From contig NZ_JBBIAB010000010.1 of the NCBI RefSeq assembly GCF_039634785.1, positions 124,001 through 188,000 on the forward strand: a stretch of 64,000 bases of DNA, in the 5' to 3' direction. A program made the translations under genes and the position numbers. The notes under the pieces were generated by a model that saw only the letters and a list, made by a program, of their open reading frames with translations, was not told the origin of the DNA and did no database searches. Shown piece after piece: positions 55,436-63,463 of this stretch. Source of the stretch: Tistrella mobilis (lineage in GTDB: Bacteria > Pseudomonadota > Alphaproteobacteria > Tistrellales > Tistrellaceae). Each line of letters opens with the position of its first letter. Position 1 is the stretch's first letter.

Positions 55436-55495
55436 GGCGGCCGGAACTTTCAGAGAAAACGACGTCGATGGTCGAGACTGGTCTGACATGAAGAA

Positions 55496-55524
55496 CGACC
55501 GGCGGCGCGGGGAGCCGCCGGTCG
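55496..55524 (-). terminator. Intercistronic hairpin between phnD and phnE
   Basis: CGACCGGCGGC and its exact complement (11 bp, 7-base loop), 15 bases after the phnD stop, followed on the minus strand by TTCTTC. Such structures after binding-protein genes often protect the upstream mRNA and reduce expression of the downstream permease. Confidence 0.6.
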
Positions 55525-55539
55525 CTTGAGGCCGATGGA

Positions 55540-56574
55540 TCACGAAGCCTTGGCGGCCTTCTCGATCTCGGCGGCGCGCTTGTTCAGCGCGTCGAGCTGG
55601 GCGTCGATCTCGGCGATCTTCTTCGCCTTCTCGTCGGCGGCCATGGCCGTATCGGCCTCGAGCTTCGCCTTCGAGCGGAACAGCTCCAGCTGACGGATCG
55701 GGATCAGCTGGTCGTTGCTGCTCTTGCGGAACGGCGCCCAGGTCAGACCCTGCAGAACCGCCTTTTCCTTCTCGGCGTCCGGGCCCTCGACACCATAGGT
55801 CAGGAAGAAGCTCGCGATCTTCTCCTTGGCCTCGGCCGGCAGGCTGGTGCGCCACACGATCGGGTCGGCCGGGATCAGCGGCGACTTCCAGATCACCTTG
55901 ATCTGCTTGGCCTTCTCGGGGAAGGTCTTCTCAAGGCGGGCCATGTTCTCGGTGTTGTTGGTCGCAACGTCGACCTGGCCGTTGGCAACCGCCAGCGCAT
56001 TGGTCTCGTGGTTCGCCGCCAGCGTCCGCTTGAAGGCGGTGCGGGCATCCACATTGTTCTGGGCGAAGACGTAGTAGCTCGGCACCAGGAAGCCCGAGGT
56101 CGAGTTGGGATCGCCGTTGCTGAAGGTCAGATCCTTGGCCTTGGCCAGCATGTCCTCGACCGAGTTCAGGTCGGTGCGGTCGGCCTGGGTGATCAGCAGC
56201 GACCAGTAGCCGGGCGACCCGTCGGCCGCAACCGTCTGGGCGAAGATCTCGCCGCCGGCGCGGTCCACCGCTTCCATGGCCGACTTGTTGCCGTACCAGG
56301 CGACGTCGACCTTGTCGAAGCGCATGCCCTGGATGATGCCGGCATAGTCAGGCGCAAAGAAGGCCTTCACCTCGACGCCCAGCTTGCGCGACATGTCGGC
56401 CAGGAACGGGTCCCACATGGTCTTCAGGTTCTGGGTCGACTCGGTCGAGATGATGCCGAAGTTGATCTCCTTCATCGAGGTGATCTTCATGTCTTCGGCA
56501 GCGGCGGCCGGCAGGGCCGAACCGACGGCGATGGCGGCCGCCACGGCCACCTGGGTCAGACGCTTCAGGAACAT
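55540..56574 (-). CDS. phnD: Phosphonate ABC transporter substrate-binding protein PhnD
   Basis: A 344-residue periplasmic binding protein. Signal peptide [25 protein letters not shown] (read in parts) is cleaved near AAAAED. The ligand region shows [43 protein letters not shown] and [17 protein letters not shown], all characteristic of PhnD. The C-terminus is a charged coiled coil ([28 protein letters not shown]). Three in-frame ATGs occur at the start; 56574 best fits the AAGG site and signal length. Confidence 0.95.
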   Translation of the reverse strand: MFLKRLTQVAVAAAIAVGSALPAAAAEDMKITSMKEINFGIISTESTQNLKTMWDPFLADMSRKLGVEVKAFFAPDYAGIIQGMRFDKVDVAWYGNKSAMEAVDRAGGEIFAQTVAADGSPGYWSLLITQADRTDLNSVEDMLAKAKDLTFSNGDPNSTSGFLVPSYYVFAQNNVDARTAFKRTLAANHETNALAVANGQVDVATNNTENMARLEKTFPEKAKQIKVIWKSPLIPADPIVWRTSLPAEAKEKIASFFLTYGVEGPDAEKEKAVLQGLTWAPFRKSSNDQLIPIRQLELFRSKAKLEADTAMAADEKAKKIAEIDAQLDALNKRAAEIEKAAKAS

Positions 56575-56640
56575 GGGGTGCATGCCTTCCATGGGGCGTG
56601 GGATGCGTGAGGCGGAAGCGTTGGGTGGCAGGGCGCGGCG

Positions 56641-57495
56641 TCAGACCGCCAGCGCCTGCCCCGCAGAAGCAGAGGCAGCGGCCGGTGCGGCGCGATCGCG
56701 CGCAGGCAGGCCGATATCCTCGATCTCGGTCCCGTAAAGACGGGCGAGCATGTCGTTGGTCAGCGCGGCAGACGGGCCGTCATAGACCAGCCTGCCCTTC
56801 GAAAGCGCGATCACCCGCGAGCAGTAGCGGAGCGCGTAATCCACCTGGTGCAGCGAGACCACGACGGTGGTGCCGTCCTCGACATTGATCCGGGCGAGCG
56901 TGTCCATCACCCGCCGGGCGCTTTCCGGGTCCAGAGACGCGATCGGCTCGTCGGCCATGATCACCTCGGCCTGCTGGACCAGCGCCCGGGCGATCGCCGC
57001 CCGCTGCTGCTGGCCGCCCGACAGGGTGGAGGCGCGGCGATGAGCCCATTCGGCGATGCCGACCCGCTCCAGCGACGCCAGCGCCCGCATGCGGTCGTCG
57101 CGCCGGAAGCGCCCCGTGATCACCCGCCAGAGCGGCAGGTTGCCGAGCGTGCCGGTCAGCACATTGGTGATCACCGTCAGCCGGCCGACCAGGTTGAACT
57201 GCTGGAAGACCACGCCGATCCGGGCGCGGCGCCGGCGGATGTCGCGGGCGATGCGGCCGTTCTTCTGCACCGAACCGCCCAGCATGCGGATCTCGCCGCC
57301 TTCCGTGCGGTCCGAGGCGATCAGGCCGGAAAGATGGCGCATCAGCGTCGACTTGCCCGAGCCCGAGGCACCGATCAGGGCGACCATTTCGCCCCGGGCG
57401 ACCTGGAAGCTCACGCCGTCCAGCGCACGATGGCCACGGAACGTCTTGGTCAGGCGCGCCACCTCGATGGCGGGTGCGCTGGCGCTGTCGGTCAT
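56641..57495 (-). CDS. phnC: Phosphonate ABC transporter ATPase PhnC
   Basis: A 284-residue ATPase. Walker [12 protein letters not shown] loop [20 protein letters not shown] (a PhnC hallmark), signature [14 protein letters not shown], Walker [14 protein letters not shown] and switch His [14 protein letters not shown]. An Ala-rich tail of about 20 residues follows DIGLPARD. It powers PhnE. The ATG at 57495 is preceded by GGAAGGA at somewhat long spacing. First gene of phnC-phnD-phnE; a Pho-box-like repeat lies about 175 bases upstream. Confidence 0.95.
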   Translation of the reverse strand: MTDSASAPAIEVARLTKTFRGHRALDGVSFQVARGEMVALIGASGSGKSTLMRHLSGLIASDRTEGGEIRMLGGSVQKNGRIARDIRRRRARIGVVFQQFNLVGRLTVITNVLTGTLGNLPLWRVITGRFRRDDRMRALASLERVGIAEWAHRRASTLSGGQQQRAAIARALVQQAEVIMADEPIASLDPESARRVMDTLARINVEDGTTVVVSLHQVDYALRYCSRVIALSKGRLVYDGPSAALTNDMLARLYGTEIEDIGLPARDRAAPAAASASAGQALAV

Positions 57496-57835
57496 CGCCG
57501 GTCGGTCCTTCCGAATGTCCTGCATCGGGGGGCAATGTCGTCCCGCGCAGGGGTTCCCCCCGTCGGATACGTCCCGGTCGGGCCGGCCAGGCGGGTTCAG
57601 ATCACCTGCGGCCGTACCCCGGGCGGCCACATTGCGCGGCCCCGTCGGCTATCTGATTAGCCGGCTTCGATGACGTTTCGGTGACGACGCGGTAAAGCAT
57701 TGATGAAGGGCCGCCCCCATGGCATCACGGAGCTGCCGGAGGGCCCCGCCCCCTAGACAAATCCTTGATACACATCCGCAATTCCGGATCTATCCGGAAG
57801 GATGTCGCCCCTTGGTCTTCAGGAGATCCGCGCCG
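57496..57835. other. Divergent intergenic region between phnC and the DUF1045 gene
   Basis: 340 bases without a convincing gene. It should hold both divergent promoters. The notable element is the Pho-box-like direct repeat at 57670-57686. Confidence 0.5.
57670..57686 (-). promoter_or_regulatory. Pho-box-like direct repeat upstream of phnC
   Basis: On the minus strand CGTCACCGAAACGTCATCG contains CGTCAC and CGTCAT in direct orientation with an 11-base period, the geometry of PhoB boxes (CTGTCAT repeats). The half sites deviate from consensus by one or two bases. Position between divergent phosphonate genes supports phosphate control. Confidence 0.5.
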
Positions 57836-58549
57836 ATGCCGGTACCGTACCGTGCCGCCCTTTACGTCATGCCCGGCACCTCGGATCCGCTGGGGGCCTT
57901 CGGGGCTGCCTGGCTCGGCCGCGCGGCAGATGGCGGGCCCCTGGCGCCGCGCCCGGCGGTACCGGAGAACTGGTCCGTCGACGCCCTCGATGCCGTGACG
58001 GCAGAGCCGCGGCGCTATGGCTTCCATGCCACCCTGCGCGCGCCCTTCCGCCCGGCCGAAGGCGTCGATCTGGACGCCATCGAGGCCCGGGCGGCGGAGC
58101 TTGCCGCCGCCCTGCCCCGGGTGGTGATCCCGCAAGGGCTGCAGCTCCGCCGGATCGCGCATTTCCTGGCGCTGGTGCCGGCCGCGCGCTCGGACGCGCT
58201 GCAGGATTTCGCCGCCCGGATCGTGGAGGGCACCAATGATCTGCGCCGGCCGCTCGATGCCGGGGACCGGGCGAAACGGCTGGCCAAAAGCCGCCTCACC
58301 CCGCGGCAGATCGAACTGATGGACCGCTGGGGCTACCCCCATGTGCTGGAGGATTTCCGCTTCCACATGACCCTGACCGGCCGGTTGCCCGAAGACGAGC
58401 CGGCGGTTGCCCGGCTGTTCGATGCCCTGGCCGGCGCCACCGCGGCTTTTGCCACCCGGCCCTTCGTCATCGATGCCATTGCAGTCGCCGTGGAAGCCGC
58501 GCCGGGCGCGCCCTTCATTTGCCACCGCCGCTTCGCGCTCCGCGGTTGA
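57836..58549 (+). CDS. DUF1045 phosphonate-associated 2H phosphoesterase-like protein
   Basis: A 237-residue protein of the DUF1045 / phosphonate metabolism family. Two His-x-Thr motifs, GFHATLRAPF (about residue 64) and FHMTLTGRLP (about 180), are those of 2H phosphodiesterases, which open cyclic phosphodiesters. In phn loci it is thought to process a cyclic ribose phosphate made by C-P lyase, although a PhnP-type hydrolase is the classical enzyme. AGGAGA precedes the ATG. It is divergent from phnC. Confidence 0.9.
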   Translation: MPVPYRAALYVMPGTSDPLGAFGAAWLGRAADGGPLAPRPAVPENWSVDALDAVTAEPRRYGFHATLRAPFRPAEGVDLDAIEARAAELAAALPRVVIPQGLQLRRIAHFLALVPAARSDALQDFAARIVEGTNDLRRPLDAGDRAKRLAKSRLTPRQIELMDRWGYPHVLEDFRFHMTLTGRLPEDEPAVARLFDALAGATAAFATRPFVIDAIAVAVEAAPGAPFICHRRFALRG

Positions 58550-58639
58550 TGCGGCAGACGCAGGATGGGATGCTGACACGTCAACGACAACGACGCAAAA
58601 GCGCGACATCCCCCTACCGCATCCGAAGGCAGAATTTCC

Positions 58640-59215
58640 ATGAAGGGCAAGGTCATCGGCTTCGACAGCCGGACGGGCACGGGCGCCATCGAAGGCGAAG
58701 ACGGCCTGCGCTATGAATTTTCGGGCACCGAATGGCGAAGCGTCATCCGCCCCGAAAGCGGTGTTCCGGTCGATTTCCACCCCGAGGGCCAGATGGCCCA
58801 GGCGATCTTTCCGGTGCAGGCGCCGGCCGCCGCCCGGGGCGGGGACGGCTTCTCGTGGTGGGCGTTCTATTTCTCGTTCCGCGGCCGCACCACCCGCAAG
58901 CCCTATTGGCTGTATCTGATCCTGCCGGTCTTCGTGATCAGCATCCTGTTGACCCTGCTCGATGTGGGCCTCGGCACCTACAATGCCGAAACCGGGGGCG
59001 GGCTGTTCAGCGGGCTGTTCTCTCTGGCCGCAATCTGGCCCAGCCTCGCGATCGGCGCCCGCCGCTGCCATGATCGCGGCCGCAGCGGCTGGTTTCAGCT
59101 GATCATGCTGATCCCGCTGATCGGCTGGATCTGGCTGCTGGTCGAAATCGGCTTCCTGCGCGGCACCGAGGGTCCGAACCGGTTCGGTCCCGACCCTCTG
59201 CACACCGGCTACTGA
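58640..59215 (+). CDS. DUF805 membrane protein with cold-shock-like N-terminus
   Basis: A 191-residue protein. Residues 1-60 (MKGKVIGFDSRTGTGAIEG, LRYEFSGTEWRS) resemble a cold-shock/OB beta barrel. Residues 72-190 are a DUF805 domain, with FYFSFRGRTTRKPYWLYLILP, three membrane segments, and the signature IGARRCHDRGRSGWFQL. DUF805 function is unknown. It lies 90 bases after the DUF1045 gene; no obvious link with phosphonates. Confidence 0.87.
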   Translation: MKGKVIGFDSRTGTGAIEGEDGLRYEFSGTEWRSVIRPESGVPVDFHPEGQMAQAIFPVQAPAAARGGDGFSWWAFYFSFRGRTTRKPYWLYLILPVFVISILLTLLDVGLGTYNAETGGGLFSGLFSLAAIWPSLAIGARRCHDRGRSGWFQLIMLIPLIGWIWLLVEIGFLRGTEGPNRFGPDPLHTGY

Positions 59216-59256
59216 TACATTACCCGCGGCCGACGCATACAGACGACCGGCAGCCG

Positions 59257-59820
59257 TCAGCCGTCGATCGCGCGGATGAAGGCGGCAACGGCGTCGTCCA
59301 GCGCGCCGCCATTGTCGACCACAACCACATCGGGCCCGGCGGGCATCTCCGCCCGGGCCCGGGCCAGGCGGCGCCGGATATCCTCCGGCGTCTCCCGGCC
59401 GCGGGCGGCCAGCCGTTCGGCCAGCACCGCATCAGGGGCATCGACCACCACGATCCTGACCGGCGCCGCCCGCCGCCGGGCATCGTCCAGCACCGCACGC
59501 GACACATTGGCGACCACCGTCAGCCCGTCGCGCCGCGCCGCCGCAACCGTCGCCGGAATGCCGTAGCAAAGGCCGTGGGCCTGCCAGTGCAGCAGGAAGT
59601 CGCCGGCCGCCGCCCGGGCCTGGAAGCCGGCGACGGTTTCGGGCTCGTGATCCTCGCCCCCGGCATCAGCCGGGCGGGTGATCACCCGCCGGACGAAGAG
59701 ATGACGGCCGCGCGGGGCCAGTTCGGCCCGCGCGCGCTCCATCAGCGTATCCTTGCCCGCACCCGACGGCCCCACCACCAGGCAGAGCAGGCCCCCGGTC
59801 TCACCTTCGGCCGCATCCAT
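59257..59820 (-). CDS. phnN: Ribose 1,5-bisphosphate phosphokinase PhnN
   Basis: A 187-residue P-loop kinase. Walker A is VVGPSGAGKDTLMERA; RRVITRPADAGGEDHE and FLLHWQAHGLCYGIP are characteristic of PhnN. It converts ribose 1,5-bisphosphate to PRPP, the last step of the C-P lyase route, returning the sugar to nucleotide synthesis. It starts 2 bases after the phnM stop and is the last gene of the operon. Confidence 0.94.
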   Translation of the reverse strand: MDAAEGETGGLLCLVVGPSGAGKDTLMERARAELAPRGRHLFVRRVITRPADAGGEDHEPETVAGFQARAAAGDFLLHWQAHGLCYGIPATVAAARRDGLTVVANVSRAVLDDARRRAAPVRIVVVDAPDAVLAERLAARGRETPEDIRRRLARARAEMPAGPDVVVVDNGGALDDAVAAFIRAIDG

Positions 59821-59822
59821 GA

Positions 59823-60968
59823 TCAGAGCACCTGCCGGCCGCGCCGCCAGACGTTCCGGATCAGCGGCACATGGCCATCGACCACGGCGAAGCGCACCAG
59901 ATCGGCCTGTGCGCCGGCCGCGATCCGGCCGCGATCGTCCAGCCCGACCGCGCGTGCCGGAATGTCGGTGACGGTGCGAATGGCGGCTGCCAGCCCCACC
60001 CCCTCCACATCCGCCAGCATCATGGCCGCATGCAGCAGGCTCGCCGGCACGTAATCCGACGACAGCACGTCGAGCAGCCCGGCTTCGGCAAGCGCCCGGG
60101 CCGAGACATTGCCGGAATGAGAGCCGCCCCGCACCAGATTGGGCGCCCCCATCAGCACCGCCATGCCGGCGGCCTTCGATGCGCGCGCCGCCTCGATGGT
60201 GGTCGGGAACTCGGCCACCGAACAGCCATCGGCCTCGGCCTCGGCCACATGGTCGGCCGTGGCGTCGTCGTGAGAGGCGAGCGCATAGCCGCGGGTCCGC
60301 GCCTGCGCCACCACATAGGCGCGGTTGGCGGGCGCGTATTCCGCCTGCATGCGCTTCTGGTTGACGATCATCTCCTCGATCTCGTCGGGACCCACACCGT
60401 GCTTGCCCATGTAGTATTCGCGGTATTTCGCCTCGTCGACGAACTGCCGCTGGCCGGGGGTGTGGTCCATGATCGACAGCATGCCGGTCAGCGGATGACC
60501 GACCAGCGGCTCGACCAGCGCCTGCATCCGTTCATGGGCGATCTCGCAGCGCAGATGCAGAAGATGGTCGACGCGGAGCAGGTCGCGGGCCTTGGCATCG
60601 GCCACCGCCTCGATCATGTCGGCCAGATCGCGCGCCCGGTTGCCCTGTTTCAGATCGCCGATGGTCACGGCGTCGAAGACCGTTGTGATGCCGGCCGCAG
60701 CCAGTTCCGCATCATGTGCCCGCACGGCCGGCAGCGACGGCCAGCGCACCCCCGGCCGCGGCGCGAAATGCCGCTCCAGATTGTCGGTGTGCAGCTCCAC
60801 CAGCCCCGGGATCAGATGATCGCCCTCAAGGTCGATCGCGCCGGCAAGGCCCGAAACCCCTTCGGCCAGTTCGACGATACGACCCTCTGCCACCACCACG
60901 GTCGCCCGCGGCAGCACGGTTTCGGGCGTCACCACCCGGGCATTGGTCAGGATGGTCTGGGCGGTCAT
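59823..60968 (-). CDS. phnM: Alpha-D-ribose 1-methylphosphonate 5-triphosphate diphosphatase PhnM
   Basis: A 381-residue amidohydrolase-fold enzyme that removes pyrophosphate from the phosphonylated ribose triphosphate. Motifs: IPGLVELHTDNLERHFAPRPGVRWP (metal His), FDAVTIGD, HLRCEIAHE, SHDDATADHVAEA, FPTTIEAARASKAAGM and VLSSDYVPASLLHAA. All match PhnM. Its ATG overlaps the phnL stop by 4 bases and it runs directly into phnN. Confidence 0.96.
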   Translation of the reverse strand: MTAQTILTNARVVTPETVLPRATVVVAEGRIVELAEGVSGLAGAIDLEGDHLIPGLVELHTDNLERHFAPRPGVRWPSLPAVRAHDAELAAAGITTVFDAVTIGDLKQGNRARDLADMIEAVADAKARDLLRVDHLLHLRCEIAHERMQALVEPLVGHPLTGMLSIMDHTPGQRQFVDEAKYREYYMGKHGVGPDEIEEMIVNQKRMQAEYAPANRAYVVAQARTRGYALASHDDATADHVAEAEADGCSVAEFPTTIEAARASKAAGMAVLMGAPNLVRGGSHSGNVSARALAEAGLLDVLSSDYVPASLLHAAMMLADVEGVGLAAAIRTVTDIPARAVGLDDRGRIAAGAQADLVRFAVVDGHVPLIRNVWRRGRQVL

Positions 60969-61714
60969 GCGGCGGCTCCGGCGGGGGTGAGGGGCAGAAG
61001 GCGGGTCGCCAGGCGGTCGCGCACCGCCCGGTCGTGGAAGATGGCGACGATCGCGGCACCATTGCTGCGGGCGGCTTCGATCAGCCCGCAGGCCGCATCG
61101 ACATTGCCGGCATCCAGAGAGGCGGTCGGCTCGTCCAGCAGCAGCACCGGATGGCCGGCGGCCAGGCCGCGGGCGATGTTCACCCGCTGCTGCTCGCCGC
61201 CCGAGAACGTAGCGGGCGGCAGCGACCACAGCCGTTCGGGCAGGTTCAGCGCCGTCAGCAGTTCGGCCGCGCGCGCCTCGGCCTCGGCCGCCCCCGCCCC
61301 GCGCCGACGCAGCGGCTCGGCGACGATCCTGAGGGTTGCGACACGCGGGATCACCCGCAGGAACTGGCTGACATAGCCCATGGTCCGGCGGCGGACATCC
61401 AGCACCTCGCGCGGCTCCGCCCTGCACATGTCGACCACATCTGCGCCATGGCGGACCAGAACCCGGCCCTGATCGGCCAGATAATTGGCATAGAGGGTTT
61501 TGAGCAGGGTGCTCTTGCCGGTCCCGGAAGGGCCGTCCAGCACCACGCATTCGCCGGGCGCCACTTCCAGATCGACCCGATCGAGCACCGGCAGCCGCAC
61601 GCCGCCCTGGGTGTGGAGCACGAAGGTCTTGGAGATGCCTTCGGCCTTCAGCCGCCAGCCATCCGCGACCGGCATCGCCGTTCCGGCCAAATCTTGCGTC
61701 ATCGGGGTCACCAT
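60965..61714 (-). CDS. phnL: C-P lyase system ABC-type protein PhnL
   Basis: A 249-residue ABC-type ATPase that, together with PhnK, docks on the PhnGHIJ core; it is not a transporter. Walker A DGPSGTGKSTLL, FLRVIPRVATLRIVAEPL after the Q loop, signature TFSGGEQQRVNIARG, Walker B VLLLDEPTASLDAGN, switch FHDRAVRDRLATR. KTFVLHTQGGVRLPVLDRVDL near the N-terminus is typical of PhnL. An ATG four codons downstream is an alternative start. Confidence 0.94.
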   Translation of the reverse strand: MVTPMTQDLAGTAMPVADGWRLKAEGISKTFVLHTQGGVRLPVLDRVDLEVAPGECVVLDGPSGTGKSTLLKTLYANYLADQGRVLVRHGADVVDMCRAEPREVLDVRRRTMGYVSQFLRVIPRVATLRIVAEPLRRRGAGAAEAEARAAELLTALNLPERLWSLPPATFSGGEQQRVNIARGLAAGHPVLLLDEPTASLDAGNVDAACGLIEAARSNGAAIVAIFHDRAVRDRLATRLLPLTPAGAAA

Positions 61715-61718
61715 CGGA

Positions 61719-62528
61719 TCAGACCTGGAGCACGGAAGAGACGAGCAGCTGGGTATAGGGGTGCTGCGGGTCGTCGAGGATCTGGTCGGTCAGCCCCTGT
61801 TCCACCACCCGGCCGCGGCGCATCACCATCAGCCGGTCGGCGAGCAGACGGGCGACCGCCAGGTCGTGGGTGACGATCAGCACCGACAGGCCCAGATCCT
61901 CGTTCAGTTCGCGGATCAGGTCGAGCAGCCGCGCCTGCACCGAAACGTCGAGCCCGCCGGTCGGCTCGTCCATGAACACCAGCCTGGGACCGATCACCAG
62001 ATTGCGGGCGATCTGCAGGCGCTGCTGCATGCCGCCGGAAAAGGTGCGCGGCAGGTCGTCGATCCGCCCGCCGTCGATTTCCACCCGTCCCAGCCAGTCG
62101 AGCGCCCGGTCGCGGATCCGGCCGTAATGCCGCGCACCGGTCGCCATCAGCGGTTCGCCGACATTGGCACCGGCGGAAACATCCAGCCGCAGCCCGTCGC
62201 GCGGGTTCTGGTGGACGATGCCCCATTCCTCGCGCGCCAGCCGGCGACGCTCGGCCTCGCCCATGGTCACCACGTCATGGGTGGCGCCGGCGCGGTCGGT
62301 GTAAAGCGCCCGTCCGCCATCGGTCTCGATCCGCCCCGACAGCATGCCGAGCAGCGTGGTCTTGCCCGACCCGCTCTCGCCCACGATGCCCAGCACCTCT
62401 CCCGGCCACATCCGGAACGAGACGTCGGTGCAGGCGATGGCGGTGCCGTAGCGCTTCTCCAGCCCCTCCACCGCCAGCAGCGGCCGGGCGGGGGACAGGG
62501 TCTCGGCGGCCTTTGCGATCGCGTTCAT
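61719..62528 (-). CDS. phnK: C-P lyase system ABC-type protein PhnK
   Basis: A 269-residue ABC-type ATPase of the C-P lyase complex. Walker A GESGSGKTTLLGMLSG, IVHQNPRDGLRLDVSAGANVGEPLMATGARHY (distinctive of PhnK), signature TFSGGMQQRLQIARNL, Walker B LVFMDEPTGGLDVSVQ, switch THDLAVARLLADR. It binds PhnJ on the core assembly. Its ATG overlaps the phnJ stop by 4 bases. Confidence 0.95.
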   Translation of the reverse strand: MNAIAKAAETLSPARPLLAVEGLEKRYGTAIACTDVSFRMWPGEVLGIVGESGSGKTTLLGMLSGRIETDGGRALYTDRAGATHDVVTMGEAERRRLAREEWGIVHQNPRDGLRLDVSAGANVGEPLMATGARHYGRIRDRALDWLGRVEIDGGRIDDLPRTFSGGMQQRLQIARNLVIGPRLVFMDEPTGGLDVSVQARLLDLIRELNEDLGLSVLIVTHDLAVARLLADRLMVMRRGRVVEQGLTDQILDDPQHPYTQLLVSSVLQV

Positions 62529-63463
62529 CGCGCGCCCTCCTCGCCCGGATGGAACGGGGCATCCATGCCCGGCCCCTCATGGCCGGCCTCGCGCCGGCTG
62601 GTGCAGTGATCGGTGTCGGAACAGACGAAGATACGCCCGCCCCGGTCGTCGACGATCACCTCGTCCAGATAGCTGTCGGTGGCACCGCACAGCGCGCAGG
62701 GCCGGTCCCAGCCTTCCACGTCGAAGGGGTGGTCCTCGAAATCCAGGCTGCGCACGGTGGTATGGGGCGGGATCGCATAGATCCGCTTCTCGCGCCCGGC
62801 GCCGAACAGCTGCAGGAAGGGCGCATCGTCCAGCTTGGGGTTGTCGAATTTGGGAATGGGCGACGGCCGCGCCAGATGCCGCCCCGCCACCATCACCGGA
62901 TAGTCATAGGTGGTGGCGATGCGGCCATGGCGGGCGATGTCTTCGTAGAGCTTCACATGCATCGCGCCATATTCCGCCAGCGCATGCATGCGACGGGTCT
63001 CGGTCTCGCGCGGCTCCAGCCAGCGCAGCGGTTCCGGGATCGGCACCTGATAGACCAGGATCTGGTCTTCCGTCAGCCGGGCCTCGGGCACGCGGTGGCG
63101 GGTCTGGATGATGGTCGCCTCGCGCGTCCGCTCGGTGGTCGCCACCCCGGCGGTGCGGGCGAAGAAGCGGCGGATCGACACGGCGTTGGTGGTATCGTCC
63201 GCCCCCTGGTCGATGACCTTGAGCACGTCGTCCCGGCCAAGCACGGCGGCGGTCACCTGGATACCGCCGGTGCCCCAGCCATAGGGCAGCGGCATTTCGC
63301 GGCTGGCGAAGGGCACCTGATAGCCGGGGATGGCGACGCCTTTCAGGATCGCCCGGCGGATCATCCGCTTGGTCTGCTCGTCCAGATAGGCGAAGTTGTA
63401 GCCGTCGGCGCTGCTGCCATCGGCGTCAGCGGCAAGAACGGTGGTCGTCGCGGGGGAGGTCAT
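62525..63463 (-). CDS. phnJ: Alpha-D-ribose 1-methylphosphonate 5-phosphate C-P lyase PhnJ
   Basis: A 312-residue radical enzyme that breaks the carbon-phosphorus bond. The conserved core YNFAYLDEQTKRMIRRAILK and GYQVPFASREMPLPYGWGTG is intact. Gly47 corresponds to the glycyl-radical Gly32 of E. coli. The cluster cysteines are C256-x2-C259-x21-C281-x5-C287, spacing equal to E. coli C241/C244/C266/C272. Coupled by 4-base overlaps to both phnI and phnK. Confidence 0.97.
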   Translation of the reverse strand: MTSPATTTVLAADADGSSADGYNFAYLDEQTKRMIRRAILKGVAIPGYQVPFASREMPLPYGWGTGGIQVTAAVLGRDDVLKVIDQGADDTTNAVSIRRFFARTAGVATTERTREATIIQTRHRVPEARLTEDQILVYQVPIPEPLRWLEPRETETRRMHALAEYGAMHVKLYEDIARHGRIATTYDYPVMVAGRHLARPSPIPKFDNPKLDDAPFLQLFGAGREKRIYAIPPHTTVRSLDFEDHPFDVEGWDRPCALCGATDSYLDEVIVDDRGGRIFVCSDTDHCTSRREAGHEGPGMDAPFHPGEEGAR

